Assembly: GCA_009835395.1 (NCBI GenBank)
Contig: VXXM01000042.1
Location: 1,333-64,909 of the forward strand
Direction: 5' to 3'
Source: Acidimicrobiia bacterium
GTDB lineage: Bacteria > Actinomycetota > Acidimicrobiia > Acidimicrobiales > CATQHL01
DNA: 63,577 nucleotides
Positions within the stretch are counted from its first letter, which is position 1, and each line of letters opens with the position of its first letter. The notes beneath the pieces were generated by a model. That model was not told the origin of the DNA, did not search any database, and saw only the letters and a list, made by a program, of their open reading frames with translations. This document shows positions 23,184-31,665 of the stretch, piece after piece. The translations under genes and the position numbers were made by a program.

Positions 23184-24134
23184 CTATCGTTGGGTCGATT
23201 CATTGCTCAGTCGATTCTCGAGATCGTCGAACCGCTCCAGATCCACGAGGGCCTGACGCTGCGCCCATCCGAGCACGCGGTCGCCCAGCTCGGCGGAGTC
23301 GCCGTGCTCGTGGAGATGCGCCAGAGCATCCTCACCGGCCTTGAGCATGACCCGCAGCAGCAGGTTGGCGTGCAGGATCAACCGGTAGCCCATCTCCTGC
23401 AACTCCTCGCGGGGCAACTGCGGGGTCTTGCCGCCCTCCACGACGTTGAGGAGCACGGGCGTGCCCCCCAACTCGGCGGGAATCCTGCGCATCTCCTCGA
23501 CGGTTCGCGGCGCCTCCACGAAGATGACGTCGGCTCCGGCCTCCGCATAGAGGCGCGCCCGGCGCATCGCCTCCTCGAAGCCCAGCACCGAGCGGGCGTC
23601 GGTCCGGGCGATCACCACCAGGTCGGGGTCGGCGCGAGCGCTGAGCGCGGCGTCGATCCGGGAGAGCATCTCGGCGGGCTCCACGAGCCGCTGGCCGGCG
23701 AAGTGCCCGCACCGCTTCGGCATGGCCTGATCCTCGATCTGTACGGCGGCGGCTCCCGCCTTCTCCAGGAGGTGGACCGTGCGCATGACCGACAGCGGTC
23801 CGCCGAAGCCGGTGTCGGCGTCCACGATGACCGGGATGTCGACGGCATCGCAGATCCTGGCGGCCTCGTCCACCACCTCGGTCATCGAAACGAGCCCGAT
23901 GTCCGGCAGCCCGAACTGCGCGTTGGCGAGCCCCGCCCCGGTCACGAAGCAGCAGTCGAAGCCCGCCCGCTCAACCAGGCGGGCCGACAGGGCGTTCGCC
24001 GCGCCGACCACGATCGTGGCCTGCGGGCGGTCGAGCAGAGCCCGCAGGGCGGTGCACCGTGACGGGGCCGGCGGCCCCCCGACCCCGCGAGGAATGCCGG
24101 AGGTCTCCGAACCGCCGGTCTCCGGGGAGACCAT
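23184..24134 (-). CDS. Isocitrate lyase/PEP mutase family protein
   Basis: This 316-residue TIM-barrel enzyme of the ICL/PEPM superfamily cleaves or forms C-C or C-P bonds in 2-oxo acid chemistry. Visible motifs are VVGAANALSARLVERAGF, VDADTGFGG with metal-binding acids, and EDQAMPKRCGHFAGQ, whose KRCGH loop holds the catalytic Cys of lyase members. The KRCGH form is found in 2-methylisocitrate lyases and in oxaloacetate or malate-type lyases; the exact substrate is open. ATG 24134 was chosen. It is first in an operon with the cysteine hydrolase and diverges from the peptide-type ABC operon across 114 bp. Confidence 0.88.
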   Translation of the reverse strand: MVSPETGGSETSGIPRGVGGPPAPSRCTALRALLDRPQATIVVGAANALSARLVERAGFDCCFVTGAGLANAQFGLPDIGLVSMTEVVDEAARICDAVDIPVIVDADTGFGGPLSVMRTVHLLEKAGAAAVQIEDQAMPKRCGHFAGQRLVEPAEMLSRIDAALSARADPDLVVIARTDARSVLGFEEAMRRARLYAEAGADVIFVEAPRTVEEMRRIPAELGGTPVLLNVVEGGKTPQLPREELQEMGYRLILHANLLLRVMLKAGEDALAHLHEHGDSAELGDRVLGWAQRQALVDLERFDDLENRLSNESTQR

Positions 24135-24168
24135 CAGCGCTGGGGGACCGGAGAGTTGCCGCCGGTCA

Positions 24169-24186
24169 CCGGCGCGGCCGCGCCGG
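24169..24186. promoter_or_regulatory. GC-rich perfect palindrome in divergent promoter region
   Basis: CCGGCGCGGCCGCGCCGG is an 18-bp perfect palindrome in the 114-bp gap between the divergent lyase and permease genes. In DNA this GC-rich such palindromes can arise by chance, so its role as an operator is tentative. Confidence 0.3.
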
Positions 24187-24248
24187 CGCCGTTTCCCCGC
24201 GCATCGGGCTCCGGGAGTACGGTTGCAACTCGTGCGGGAGGCACTGTC

Positions 24249-25268
24249 GTGAGGGCGCGGCAATGGGCGTGGCTCATCGTCAAGCGCATCCTCTTCATGA
24301 TTCCGATCCTATTCGGCGTGGCGACGGCGACTTTCTTCCTCACCCGCCTGGCCGGCGGCGACCCGGCCTATCTGGTCGCCGGGTCCTTCGCCACGGAGGA
24401 GGTGATCGCCAACGTCCGGGCCCAACTCGGCACGGATCAGCCGCTGGGCGCGCAGTACGCCGACTTCCTGGGCGACACCATCCGCGGCGATCTGGGCACG
24501 TCGCTCTTCACCGATCGCCCCGTCACCACCGACCTGGCCGACCGCCTGCCCGCCACGCTGGAGCTGGTCGTGCTGGCACTGGCCTTCGCCCTCGTCTTCG
24601 GGCTGTCGCTGGGCAGCTACGCGGCCCACCGACGGGGCAGGGGTGGCGACAGGGCGGTCCGATTCGGCAGTTTCTCCGCGCTCTCGGTGCCCGACTTCTG
24701 GCTGGGACTCGTCCTGCTGTTCGTCTTCTTCTTCAAGTTCGACATCGCCCCCGGCCCCACGGGACAACTGTCTCCGGGCGGGCCCGCCCCGCGCGACGTG
24801 ACCGGTGCGGCGCTCTTCGACGCGATGATCACGCTGAACGGGGAGGCGTTCAAGGCGTCCCTGCACCACATCTGGCTGCCGCTCATGACGATGGTGCTCA
24901 TCTTCACCGCACCGATCGCCCGCCTGGCCCGCTCGGCCGCCATCGAATCGCTGACATCGGACTCCATCCTGTTCGGGCGCGCCTGCGGCCTGTCGAACCG
25001 CAAGCTCTGGGTGTACGCCACGCGCGGTGCCCTTCCCCCGGTGGTGACCTTCGTGGGGATCCTCTTCAGCGTGCTGCTCGGCAGCGCCGTGCTGGTCGAG
25101 ACCGTGTTCTCCTGGGGAGGGGCGGCCCAGTACGCCGTCAACGCCATCCGCCAGAGCGACTTCCCGGCGGTGCAGGGGTTCGTGCTGGTTGCCGGGGCGC
25201 TGTCGGTGGCCATCTTCTTCGTCGTTGATCTGCTCTACCGGGTCATCGACCCCCGGGTGCGGCTGTGA
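24249..25268 (+). CDS. ABC transporter permease, DppB-like
   Basis: This 339-residue membrane protein is of the peptide/opine/nickel permease group. The N-terminal helix VKRILFMIPILFGVATATFFL and the following LAGGDPAYLVAG match DppB-type subunits. ARSAAIESLTSDSILFGRACGLSNRKLWVYATRG contains the EAA loop (read in two parts around residues 230-260). GTG 24249 has GGGAGG 7 bp upstream and starts directly before the first helix. It is first in a four-gene run with GTGA or ATGA overlaps, followed by the binding protein. Peptide-type importers take peptides, but also nitrogen heterocycles and glycans, so substrate is not fixed. Confidence 0.92.
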   Translation: MRARQWAWLIVKRILFMIPILFGVATATFFLTRLAGGDPAYLVAGSFATEEVIANVRAQLGTDQPLGAQYADFLGDTIRGDLGTSLFTDRPVTTDLADRLPATLELVVLALAFALVFGLSLGSYAAHRRGRGGDRAVRFGSFSALSVPDFWLGLVLLFVFFFKFDIAPGPTGQLSPGGPAPRDVTGAALFDAMITLNGEAFKASLHHIWLPLMTMVLIFTAPIARLARSAAIESLTSDSILFGRACGLSNRKLWVYATRGALPPVVTFVGILFSVLLGSAVLVETVFSWGGAAQYAVNAIRQSDFPAVQGFVLVAGALSVAIFFVVDLLYRVIDPRVRL

Positions 25269-26161
25269 ACCCGCCCCCGGAGGGCCGCAACGAGGCCGCG
25301 CCCGAGTTCGTGCTGCCGAGACACGCCGAAGGCTTCGCCAAACGGCTGCGACGGAACCTGAACCCCCCGCTGCTGTGGGGTGCGTTCATCATCTTCGTGC
25401 TGGCGCTCGGCGCCTACGTGGTCCCGGCGGTCTGGCAATTCGGTGCCGAGATCGCCAACCCGCGCGAGGCGCTGCTGCCGCCCAGCGTCCGGCACCCCTT
25501 CGGGACCGACCGCTCCGGGTTCGACATCTTCGTGCGGGTATTCCACGCCCCGCGGATCGACCTGACCATCGTGGTGCTCGGCGTCGGCCTCGGCGCGCTG
25601 ATCGGCATCGTGCTCGGCGTGGCCGCGGGCTTCTCCCGGCGCCTCATGGGTGAGGCCTCGATGCGGCTCGCCGACGTCGTGCAGGCCTTCCCGCTGCTGA
25701 TCCTGGCGATCGCTCTGGTGTCACTGGGCGGCAACAGCCTCACCAACGTGGTGTTCGTCCTGGCCTTCGTGAACGCTCCGGTGTTCCTGCGGCTGGTCCG
25801 CAGCCGCGTGCTGACCGTCCGCGAGCAGCGCTACATCCAGGCTGCGGTGGCCCTGGGGAACTCCACCACGCGGCTCGTGTTCCGCCACGTGCTGCCCAAC
25901 TCGCTCGGACCCGCCGTCGTGCAGTTCGGCGTCTCCATGGGCTACGGGATCCTCACGCTGGCCGGCCTGGCCTACCTGGGCGTCGGGGTGCAGGTTCCGA
26001 CGCCCGAATGGGGCTCGATGATCCTCGGAGGTGCCAGCTACATCACCACCGGCCAGTGGTGGATCTCGATCTTCCCCGGCATCTTCCTTGCGTTCGCCGT
26101 CTTCGCCTTCAACCTGCTCAGCGAGGGAATCGAGCAGGCCCGGGAGGTGCACCTCAGGTGA
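25265..26161 (+). CDS. ABC transporter permease, DppC-like
   Basis: This 298-residue second permease of the importer starts at a GTG overlapping the DppB-like stop. A polar tail of about 35 residues precedes the first helix. HPFGTDRSGFDIFVRVFHAPR is the conserved periplasmic segment of DppC proteins. QAAVALGNSTTRLVFRHVLPN is the EAA loop that docks on the ATPases. GLAYLGVGVQVPTPEWGSML-like text closes the domain. Tight coupling to both neighbours indicates equal synthesis of the two permeases. Confidence 0.93.
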   Translation: MNPPPEGRNEAAPEFVLPRHAEGFAKRLRRNLNPPLLWGAFIIFVLALGAYVVPAVWQFGAEIANPREALLPPSVRHPFGTDRSGFDIFVRVFHAPRIDLTIVVLGVGLGALIGIVLGVAAGFSRRLMGEASMRLADVVQAFPLLILAIALVSLGGNSLTNVVFVLAFVNAPVFLRLVRSRVLTVREQRYIQAAVALGNSTTRLVFRHVLPNSLGPAVVQFGVSMGYGILTLAGLAYLGVGVQVPTPEWGSMILGGASYITTGQWWISIFPGIFLAFAVFAFNLLSEGIEQAREVHLR

Positions 26162-26982
26162 CCGGACCGGCCCTCGTAGTGAGGGATCTGAGCGTCGAGA
26201 TCGAGGGGCGCGACGGCGTCACCCCCGTGCTGGACGGCGTCGGTCTGGAACTCCGGAGGGGCCGGATGCACGGGCTCGTGGGCGAGACCGGCTCGGGGAA
26301 GTCGATGACGGCGCGCTCGGTGATCGGGCTGCTGCCTCCCGGTGGGCGGGTCACCGCGGGCTCGGTGCAGCTCGGCGGTCGGGAGCTGCTCGGGCTCGAC
26401 GCCGATGAGCTGCGGGAGCTGCGCGGCGCATCGATCGGCATGGTGTTCCAGAACCCCCGGACGGCGCTGTACCCGATGATCACCATCGAGACGCAGATGG
26501 CCAACGTGTTGAAGGCGCATCTGGACCTGGACCGGCGCGGGCGCGCCGCCCGGATCCGCGAGCGGCTGCGACTGGTCGGGATCGACGACGTGGACCGGAT
26601 CGCCCGGTCGTACCCCCACGAGTTGAGCGGCGGTCTGGCGCAGCGGGCCGTCATCGCCACGGCACTGCTCTGCGATCCGGAGGTGCTGATCGCCGATGAG
26701 CCCACCACGGGCCTCGACGCCACGATCCAGCGCCAGATCCTCGAACTGATCTCCTTCCTGCAGTCGGAGCTGTCGCTCTCGGTTCTGATCATCACGCACG
26801 ATCTCGGCATCATCGCCCAGTACTGCGACACGGTCTCGGTCATGCACGACGGACGGGTCGTCGAGGACGGGGACATGCGGCAGGTCCTGCTCTCGCCGCA
26901 GCACGACTACACCAGACGCCTCATAGCCGCATCGGACCTGCGCGGGTTGCACGCGCAGCGAGTGCAGGACGCCCGCCGATGA
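26158..26982 (+). CDS. ABC transporter ATP-binding protein, DppD-like
   Basis: This 274-residue ATPase is one of the two that energise the importer. Walker A is GETGSGKS (residues 42-49), the signature is LSGGLAQR, and Walker B is VLIADEPTTGLD, followed by ITHDLG with the switch His. The signature lacks the more common second Gln run (GGMRQR), a minor variation. GTG 26158 overlaps the permease stop (GTGA). Unlike full-length DppD, the C-terminal Cys-rich oligopeptide extension is absent: the protein ends about 20 residues after the ATPase core. Confidence 0.92.
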   Translation: MTGPALVVRDLSVEIEGRDGVTPVLDGVGLELRRGRMHGLVGETGSGKSMTARSVIGLLPPGGRVTAGSVQLGGRELLGLDADELRELRGASIGMVFQNPRTALYPMITIETQMANVLKAHLDLDRRGRAARIRERLRLVGIDDVDRIARSYPHELSGGLAQRAVIATALLCDPEVLIADEPTTGLDATIQRQILELISFLQSELSLSVLIITHDLGIIAQYCDTVSVMHDGRVVEDGDMRQVLLSPQHDYTRRLIAASDLRGLHAQRVQDARR

Positions 26983-28016
26983 GCGACCCGGCGCACCAAG
27001 ACGCATCGGAGGGCGCCGCGGCGCTCGACAGCGCGGTCGCCATCGCCGTCGAGGGCCTCAACAAGACCTTCCCGACCCGGCGCGGCGTGCCCGACGTGGT
27101 GGCCGCCGAGGACGTCGGCTTCACCGTCCCCTACGGGCGGACGCTCGGCATCGTGGGCGAGAGCGGCTCGGGGAAGTCGACCGTCGCCCGCTGCATCCTG
27201 GGACTCACCCCGGTTGATTCCGGCAGCATCGAGGTGCTCGGCCGCTCCATCGTGGATGCGCCGGCCAAGGCGCTTCGCTCGTGGCGCAGCGAGATGCAGA
27301 TCGTCTTCCAGGAGCCCTACGAGTCGCTGGATCCCCGCTATCACGTCTGGGAGGCGGTCGCCGAGCCTCTCCTCCTGCACACCGACCTGCGTGGCACGGA
27401 CCTGGCGAGACGAGTCCACGAGCTGCTGGAACAGGTGGCGCTCTCGCCTGATCTGGCGGGCCGCTACCCGCACGAGCTGTCCGGGGGGCAACAGCAGCGG
27501 GTCAACATCGCCAGAGCGCTGGCGACCTCGCCGCGCGTGCTCATCCTCGACGAACCGACGGCCTCGCTCGACGTGTCGGTGCAAGAGGGCGTGCTGCGGT
27601 TGCTGCTGCGCCTTCAGAGGGAGCTGAACCTCACCTACGTCCTCATCTCCCACGACCTGAAGGCGATCCGGGCCGTCTGTGAGCGCGTGGCGGTCATGTA
27701 CCTGGGGCGACTCGTGGAGATCGGTCCCACCGATGAGGTCCTGTCCAACCCCAAGCACCCCTACACCGAGTTCCTCCTCGGCGCCGAGTTGTCCGTCGAC
27801 CCCGATGTGGCTCCCGCGGCGAGCGTCGTGCGGGGCGAGGTGAGCAGTACCGAACGGCCCGGTGGTTGCGTCTTCACGGCGCGTTGCCCGCTGGTCATGA
27901 GCACCTGCCACGAGGCGCAGCCCCCGCTGCTCGAGGTCAGGCACGACCACGCTGCCGCCTGCATCCTCGTCGATCGGGAGCAAGCCCCCCGGACCACCTG
28001 CTCAGAATCCCGCTGA
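26979..28016 (+). CDS. ABC transporter ATP-binding protein, DppF-like
   Basis: This 345-residue second ATPase of the importer has Walker A GESGSGKS (residues 60-67), signature ELSGGQQQRVNIARAL, and Walker B VLILDEPTASLDVSV. Its C-terminus carries the oligopeptide-type extension with Cys residues (GGCVFTARCPLVMSTCHEAQ), which in relatives can hold an Fe-S cluster. The ATG overlaps the DppD-like stop (ATGA). The binding-protein gene follows after 125 bp, an order opposite to many dpp operons where the binding protein is first. Confidence 0.93.
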   Translation: MSDPAHQDASEGAAALDSAVAIAVEGLNKTFPTRRGVPDVVAAEDVGFTVPYGRTLGIVGESGSGKSTVARCILGLTPVDSGSIEVLGRSIVDAPAKALRSWRSEMQIVFQEPYESLDPRYHVWEAVAEPLLLHTDLRGTDLARRVHELLEQVALSPDLAGRYPHELSGGQQQRVNIARALATSPRVLILDEPTASLDVSVQEGVLRLLLRLQRELNLTYVLISHDLKAIRAVCERVAVMYLGRLVEIGPTDEVLSNPKHPYTEFLLGAELSVDPDVAPAASVVRGEVSSTERPGGCVFTARCPLVMSTCHEAQPPLLEVRHDHAAACILVDREQAPRTTCSESR

Positions 28017-28141
28017 ACCACGACCCTTTGCCCGGTCCAGATCCGACGACTAGTTTTCCGGCGTCATTTCTGAACCAGCCGCGGCCAGGCCTCACCGGCT
28101 CGATGCCGGCTGTTCAGGACAGAGCCACTGGGGAGCGAATC

Positions 28142-30184
28142 ATGGACCAGACTTCCGGAACGTCGAGTCGGCGCCGACACCATCGGACCACCAGAAGGGC
28201 GCGCTGGGTAGCCGTCCTGAGCGCGGCTGCGCTTTTGACGGCAGCCTGTGCCGCGGACGACGGCGCACAGGACACCGCCGACTCGGCGCTGAGCGAAGCG
28301 CAGGCCGCGCAGGCTGAAGCCAACGTGGCGCTCGCCGACGCGCAGGCGGCTTCGGCTCAGGCGCAGGCCGCGCTCGCCGCCGCCGACGAAGCCCAGGCTG
28401 CGGCGAATCTGGCCCAGGCCACTGCCGAGGGCAACCAGGCGGCCGTCGCGGAAGCCGAGGCAGCGCTCGCTGGCGCCCAGGCGGCCGCCGACGAGGCGCG
28501 CTCACAAGCCGCCGAAGCTCAGAACGAGGCCGACGCGGCGCGGGTCGCCGCGGAGGAGGCTCAGGCCGAGGCCCAAGCAGCCGCCGAACGTGAGGCCGCA
28601 GCACCAGCCCCGGCGCCGGAGCCGCCCGCACCCGCGCCAGAGCCGCCTCCGCCCGCTGCCGCACCGGCCGTGCCGGAGGAGGTCGTGCTTGCTCTGGCGG
28701 GACCGGTCCTGGCCATCAACCCCGACGGCCCTGGTCAGAACAACCTCCCGTCGGTGGGCATCTTCTTCGCCACCTACGACAGCCTCACGAATTGGGAGAT
28801 CCCCGCCGACCGCGACGCCCTGTACGCCAGCCTCGAAGGAGGCAACGCCGGCCAGGCCAAGCCCGAACTCGCCGAGAGCTGGGAGATCTCCGACGACGGC
28901 AGCGTCTACACGTTCCACCTGCGCCAGGGCGTGATGAGCGACGCGGGCAACGAGATGACCGCCGCTGACGTGCACTGGTCCCTCGAGAAGGCCATGGCGG
29001 CGGGGACCACCGGTGCCTTCTGGCTGCTGGTGGCCGGACTGACCAGCATCGACCAGGTCGAGATCATCGACGACTACACGATCCGGATCAGCGGCCTGTT
29101 CGGCGACAAGCTTCTGCCCTCGCTGGGGACAGGCTGGCTCGCGATCTACGACTCCGTGTACCTGCAGGAGAACCACACCACCGCCGAGGATCCCTACGCC
29201 AACGAGTGGCTCAACCAGAACGTGGCAGGCTTCGGTCCGTACCGCGTCCTGGAATTTGGGCCCGGCGGCGACGAGATGGTCCTCGAGGCCCGCGAGAATT
29301 ACTGGGGTCCCCAGCCGGCACTGAAGCGCGTCATCCAGCGCAGTGTGCCCGACGCCAACTCGCGGCTGCAGTTGCTGCTCGCCGGCGACGTGGCGTTCGC
29401 AGCCGAGTTGACGACGCTCGGCGTCGAGCAGGCGAAGGCCACGGACGGCGTGGCGGTCAGTCGCATCTTCACGACGACCGGCGCCTTCCTGGCCCTCACC
29501 TATGAGCCACCGTTCGACGATCCCGCGGTGCGGGCCGCGATCGCCCAAGCGATCCCCTACCAGGACATCATCGACGTGGTCTTCCAGGGCGACGCCGTCC
29601 TGTGGGACTCGATCCTGATCCCGCCGGTTCCGGGCTACACCAACGAGTTCTTCCGCGGCTACGACGTCGAGGCGGCCGGAGCGGTCCTCTCGGGGATCGA
29701 CGCGCCGCTCACCCTGGCCTATGCGGATGGCCTCCCGCTGGACGAGGAGATCGCCATCCTGGTGCAGAACTCGTTCCGCGAGGCGGGCTTCGACCTCGCC
29801 ATCGAGAAGCAGCCACGGGCCACCTTCGACGGCCGCAAGTACGGCAGGACGGGAGAGCTCCAGTTCTTCGTGGACGTGATCGACACGCCGGCCTACTACG
29901 ACGCCAACTACTACGGCTTCATCTACGGCGGCGTCGGCGGGTTCCTGAACTGGTTCGGGTACGCCAACGATGAGTTGAACGCCGCCCTCGAGGCCGTGAT
30001 CAATCCCGCCACGATGGAAGAGGCCGCCCTGACGATCCAGCGGATCTATGCCGAGGACTACCCGATCCACCCCATCGCTTGGACCGGCCTCGACTATGCC
30101 CACGCCGACTTCCTGACACTGCCACGGGCGCTCACCGGCAACGGTCTCGTGCGGATTCAGGACTTCGAGGCGGCGGGCGGCTAG
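28142..30184 (+). CDS. ABC importer solute-binding lipoprotein with coiled-coil stalk
   Basis: This 680-residue family 5 (peptide/nickel type) binding lipoprotein is far longer than the usual 500-550. The signal ends at LLTAAC (Cys36). Residues about 48-153 are a strongly Ala/Gln/Glu-rich heptad-like segment with almost no Gly or Pro, predicted to be one long coiled coil. Residues 154-177 are Pro/Ala-rich. The binding domain follows from about 180, with ELAESWEISDDGSVYTFHLR and NQNVAGFGPYRVLEF as family landmarks. The stalk may raise the binding domain through a thick envelope or oligomerise it. It closes the importer operon and leads into the catabolic genes. Confidence 0.9.
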   Translation: MDQTSGTSSRRRHHRTTRRARWVAVLSAAALLTAACAADDGAQDTADSALSEAQAAQAEANVALADAQAASAQAQAALAAADEAQAAANLAQATAEGNQAAVAEAEAALAGAQAAADEARSQAAEAQNEADAARVAAEEAQAEAQAAAEREAAAPAPAPEPPAPAPEPPPPAAAPAVPEEVVLALAGPVLAINPDGPGQNNLPSVGIFFATYDSLTNWEIPADRDALYASLEGGNAGQAKPELAESWEISDDGSVYTFHLRQGVMSDAGNEMTAADVHWSLEKAMAAGTTGAFWLLVAGLTSIDQVEIIDDYTIRISGLFGDKLLPSLGTGWLAIYDSVYLQENHTTAEDPYANEWLNQNVAGFGPYRVLEFGPGGDEMVLEARENYWGPQPALKRVIQRSVPDANSRLQLLLAGDVAFAAELTTLGVEQAKATDGVAVSRIFTTTGAFLALTYEPPFDDPAVRAAIAQAIPYQDIIDVVFQGDAVLWDSILIPPVPGYTNEFFRGYDVEAAGAVLSGIDAPLTLAYADGLPLDEEIAILVQNSFREAGFDLAIEKQPRATFDGRKYGRTGELQFFVDVIDTPAYYDANYYGFIYGGVGGFLNWFGYANDELNAALEAVINPATMEEAALTIQRIYAEDYPIHPIAWTGLDYAHADFLTLPRALTGNGLVRIQDFEAAGG

Positions 30185-30204
30185 CACGGCCGAGCCACCG
30201 CGGG

Positions 30205-30218
30205 CCCGAGAACTCGGG
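30205..30218 (+). other. Small hairpin after the binding-protein gene
   Basis: CCCGAG-AA-CTCGGG forms a tight 6-bp stem 20 bp after the binding-protein stop and just before the methyltransferase start. It is better explained as an mRNA-stabilising hairpin or weak attenuator inside the operon than as a full terminator. Confidence 0.35.
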
Positions 30219-30225
30219 AGACGAG

Positions 30226-31353
30226 ATGCCTGAGCTGCCTGCTCCGACCCAGGAGCAGGCAGCTCACTTCGACTACCTCGAGGGCCTGCGGGGCTACAAC
30301 TACACCGTGCACGTCAAGGGCATCCTGGATGCCTACGAGCGTGCAACGGCCGCGGGCGGATCCGCGCCGGCCACGATGGACGAGGCCGGCGCGATCATCG
30401 CCCCCAGCCACCTCTACCGGTTCGCCGCCGCCACACAGCACCAGGCACAGAAGATGGGGTGGGCCGCAGCGAGGCGATCACTCGAGGACCACACGAGCCG
30501 GCTGGCGGAGGTTCTTGACCGGATGCCCGCCGAGCCGCGGGGGCGGCTCGTGCTGGATCCCGCCCTGGAACTACCCGAGTACTACACGGAGCGCGACAGC
30601 GAGGGCCTCGACGACATCCACCTCGTGCCCGGCGGGTACTGGGGTGATCCGCTCGTCGGCCCGGTCTACGAGCGGGGCGGCGCCCTCTACCGCATGGCGT
30701 GGCGCACGGGCTACACCGGCAGCCCGCCCGGTGCGCTGGTGGCGTTCGCCAAGGGCGCACCCCCGGGCGACTACCGGCGGATCCTCGACCTGGGATGTTC
30801 GTTCGGCGGGCTCACGATGGCCCTGCGGGAGGCCTACCCGGACGCGGAGGAGGTCGCGGGGATCGACATCTCCGCCGCCGCCCTGCGCTGGGCGCACCTG
30901 ACAGCGGAGGAGCGCGGCCTGGCCATCGCGTTCGAACAGCGGGACGCCACCGCGACCGGGTATCCCGACGGGAGCTTCGACCTCATCACCGGATTCCTAC
31001 TCCTCCACGAGTTGAGCGCGGAGGTTCTCGACGCCGTCATGGCCGAGGCGTACCGGCTCCTGCGACCGGGCGGCCACATGCGGTTCCTGGACATGCCTCC
31101 CTATGCGGCACTGCCGCCAGAGCGCGCCTTCCTGCAGTCCTTCGACTGCGAGGGGAACGGCGAGGCGTTCTGGGACGAATTCCTGTCCCGGGACTTCAAG
31201 GCCGTGCTGGGTGACTGTGGCTTCGTGAACGTCAGCGACGGTCCGCTTGACTACAACGAACTGAGCTACTGGGGCACCGCCGCGCTGCTGCGCACCGGGG
31301 AGTTCCGCCTCGAGAACCGCTGGGTGAACGCGGCCGACAAGCCCGCCGCCTGA
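30226..31353 (+). CDS. SAM-dependent methyltransferase (class I)
   Basis: This 375-residue protein has an N-terminal helical region of about 180 residues (LPAPTQEQAAHFDYLEGLRG onward) that I cannot name. A Rossmann methyltransferase domain follows: motif I ILDLGCSFGGLTMAL, the acidic end of strand 2 in VAGIDIS, motif IV region FDLITGFLLLHEL, and LLRPGGHMRFLD. Motif I has Cys-Ser-Phe-Gly in place of the common GxGxG, which some small-molecule methyltransferases show. ATG 30226 follows a GGGAG site. The position between the importer and the hydantoinase block suggests it modifies the imported compound or a product of it. Confidence 0.85.
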   Translation: MPELPAPTQEQAAHFDYLEGLRGYNYTVHVKGILDAYERATAAGGSAPATMDEAGAIIAPSHLYRFAAATQHQAQKMGWAAARRSLEDHTSRLAEVLDRMPAEPRGRLVLDPALELPEYYTERDSEGLDDIHLVPGGYWGDPLVGPVYERGGALYRMAWRTGYTGSPPGALVAFAKGAPPGDYRRILDLGCSFGGLTMALREAYPDAEEVAGIDISAAALRWAHLTAEERGLAIAFEQRDATATGYPDGSFDLITGFLLLHELSAEVLDAVMAEAYRLLRPGGHMRFLDMPPYAALPPERAFLQSFDCEGNGEAFWDEFLSRDFKAVLGDCGFVNVSDGPLDYNELSYWGTAALLRTGEFRLENRWVNAADKPAA

Positions 31354-31360
31354 GAGTTCC

Positions 31361-31654
31361 TTGTCCTCTCCGCCGGATCACGCCTCCGAGGCCGCCGCCG
31401 GGCCGGCGCCCGGTTACCACGCCTTCGAGGACCCCGTCCACGATCGGCTGCTCGGGGTCGTCCTGGCTCTGGGAGCAGAGGTGTGGAATCTCCGCGAGCG
31501 GCTCGGCCTGCTGGAGAGCGCCCTGGCCCGCCAGGGGATCGAGGTGTCCGCCCTCATTGAGGAGTTGGCGCTCGACCCGGAGCGGGCGCCGTCCATGACC
31601 GCCGACAGGGATGCCTTCCTGGCACGATTCCTGCGGGCGATCAGCGCCGACTGA
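31361..31654 (+). CDS. Small hypothetical protein
   Basis: I do not recognise this 97-residue protein. The central part, HDRLLGVVLALGAEVWNLRERLGLLESALARQG (read in two parts), is a likely amphipathic or coiled-coil helix, and the rest is acidic. The start is a TTG 7 bp after the methyltransferase stop, and the next gene begins 11 bp after its end, so it is clearly part of the operon. It may be a small subunit or chaperone for a neighbouring enzyme; similar short helical proteins often accompany multisubunit enzymes. Confidence 0.6.
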   Translation: MSSPPDHASEAAAGPAPGYHAFEDPVHDRLLGVVLALGAEVWNLRERLGLLESALARQGIEVSALIEELALDPERAPSMTADRDAFLARFLRAISAD

Positions 31655-31665
31655 ACAGGGAGCGC

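Noticed and set aside
24249..30184. Naming the importer as a dipeptide transporter
   Set aside because: The family match is clear but binding proteins of this group take many substrates, and the neighbours suggest a nitrogen ring compound as readily as peptides.
28502..30187. Long open frame on the minus strand opposite the binding-protein gene
   Set aside because: High GC leaves antisense frames open. The translation has no recognisable domain while the plus strand has a full binding-protein domain.
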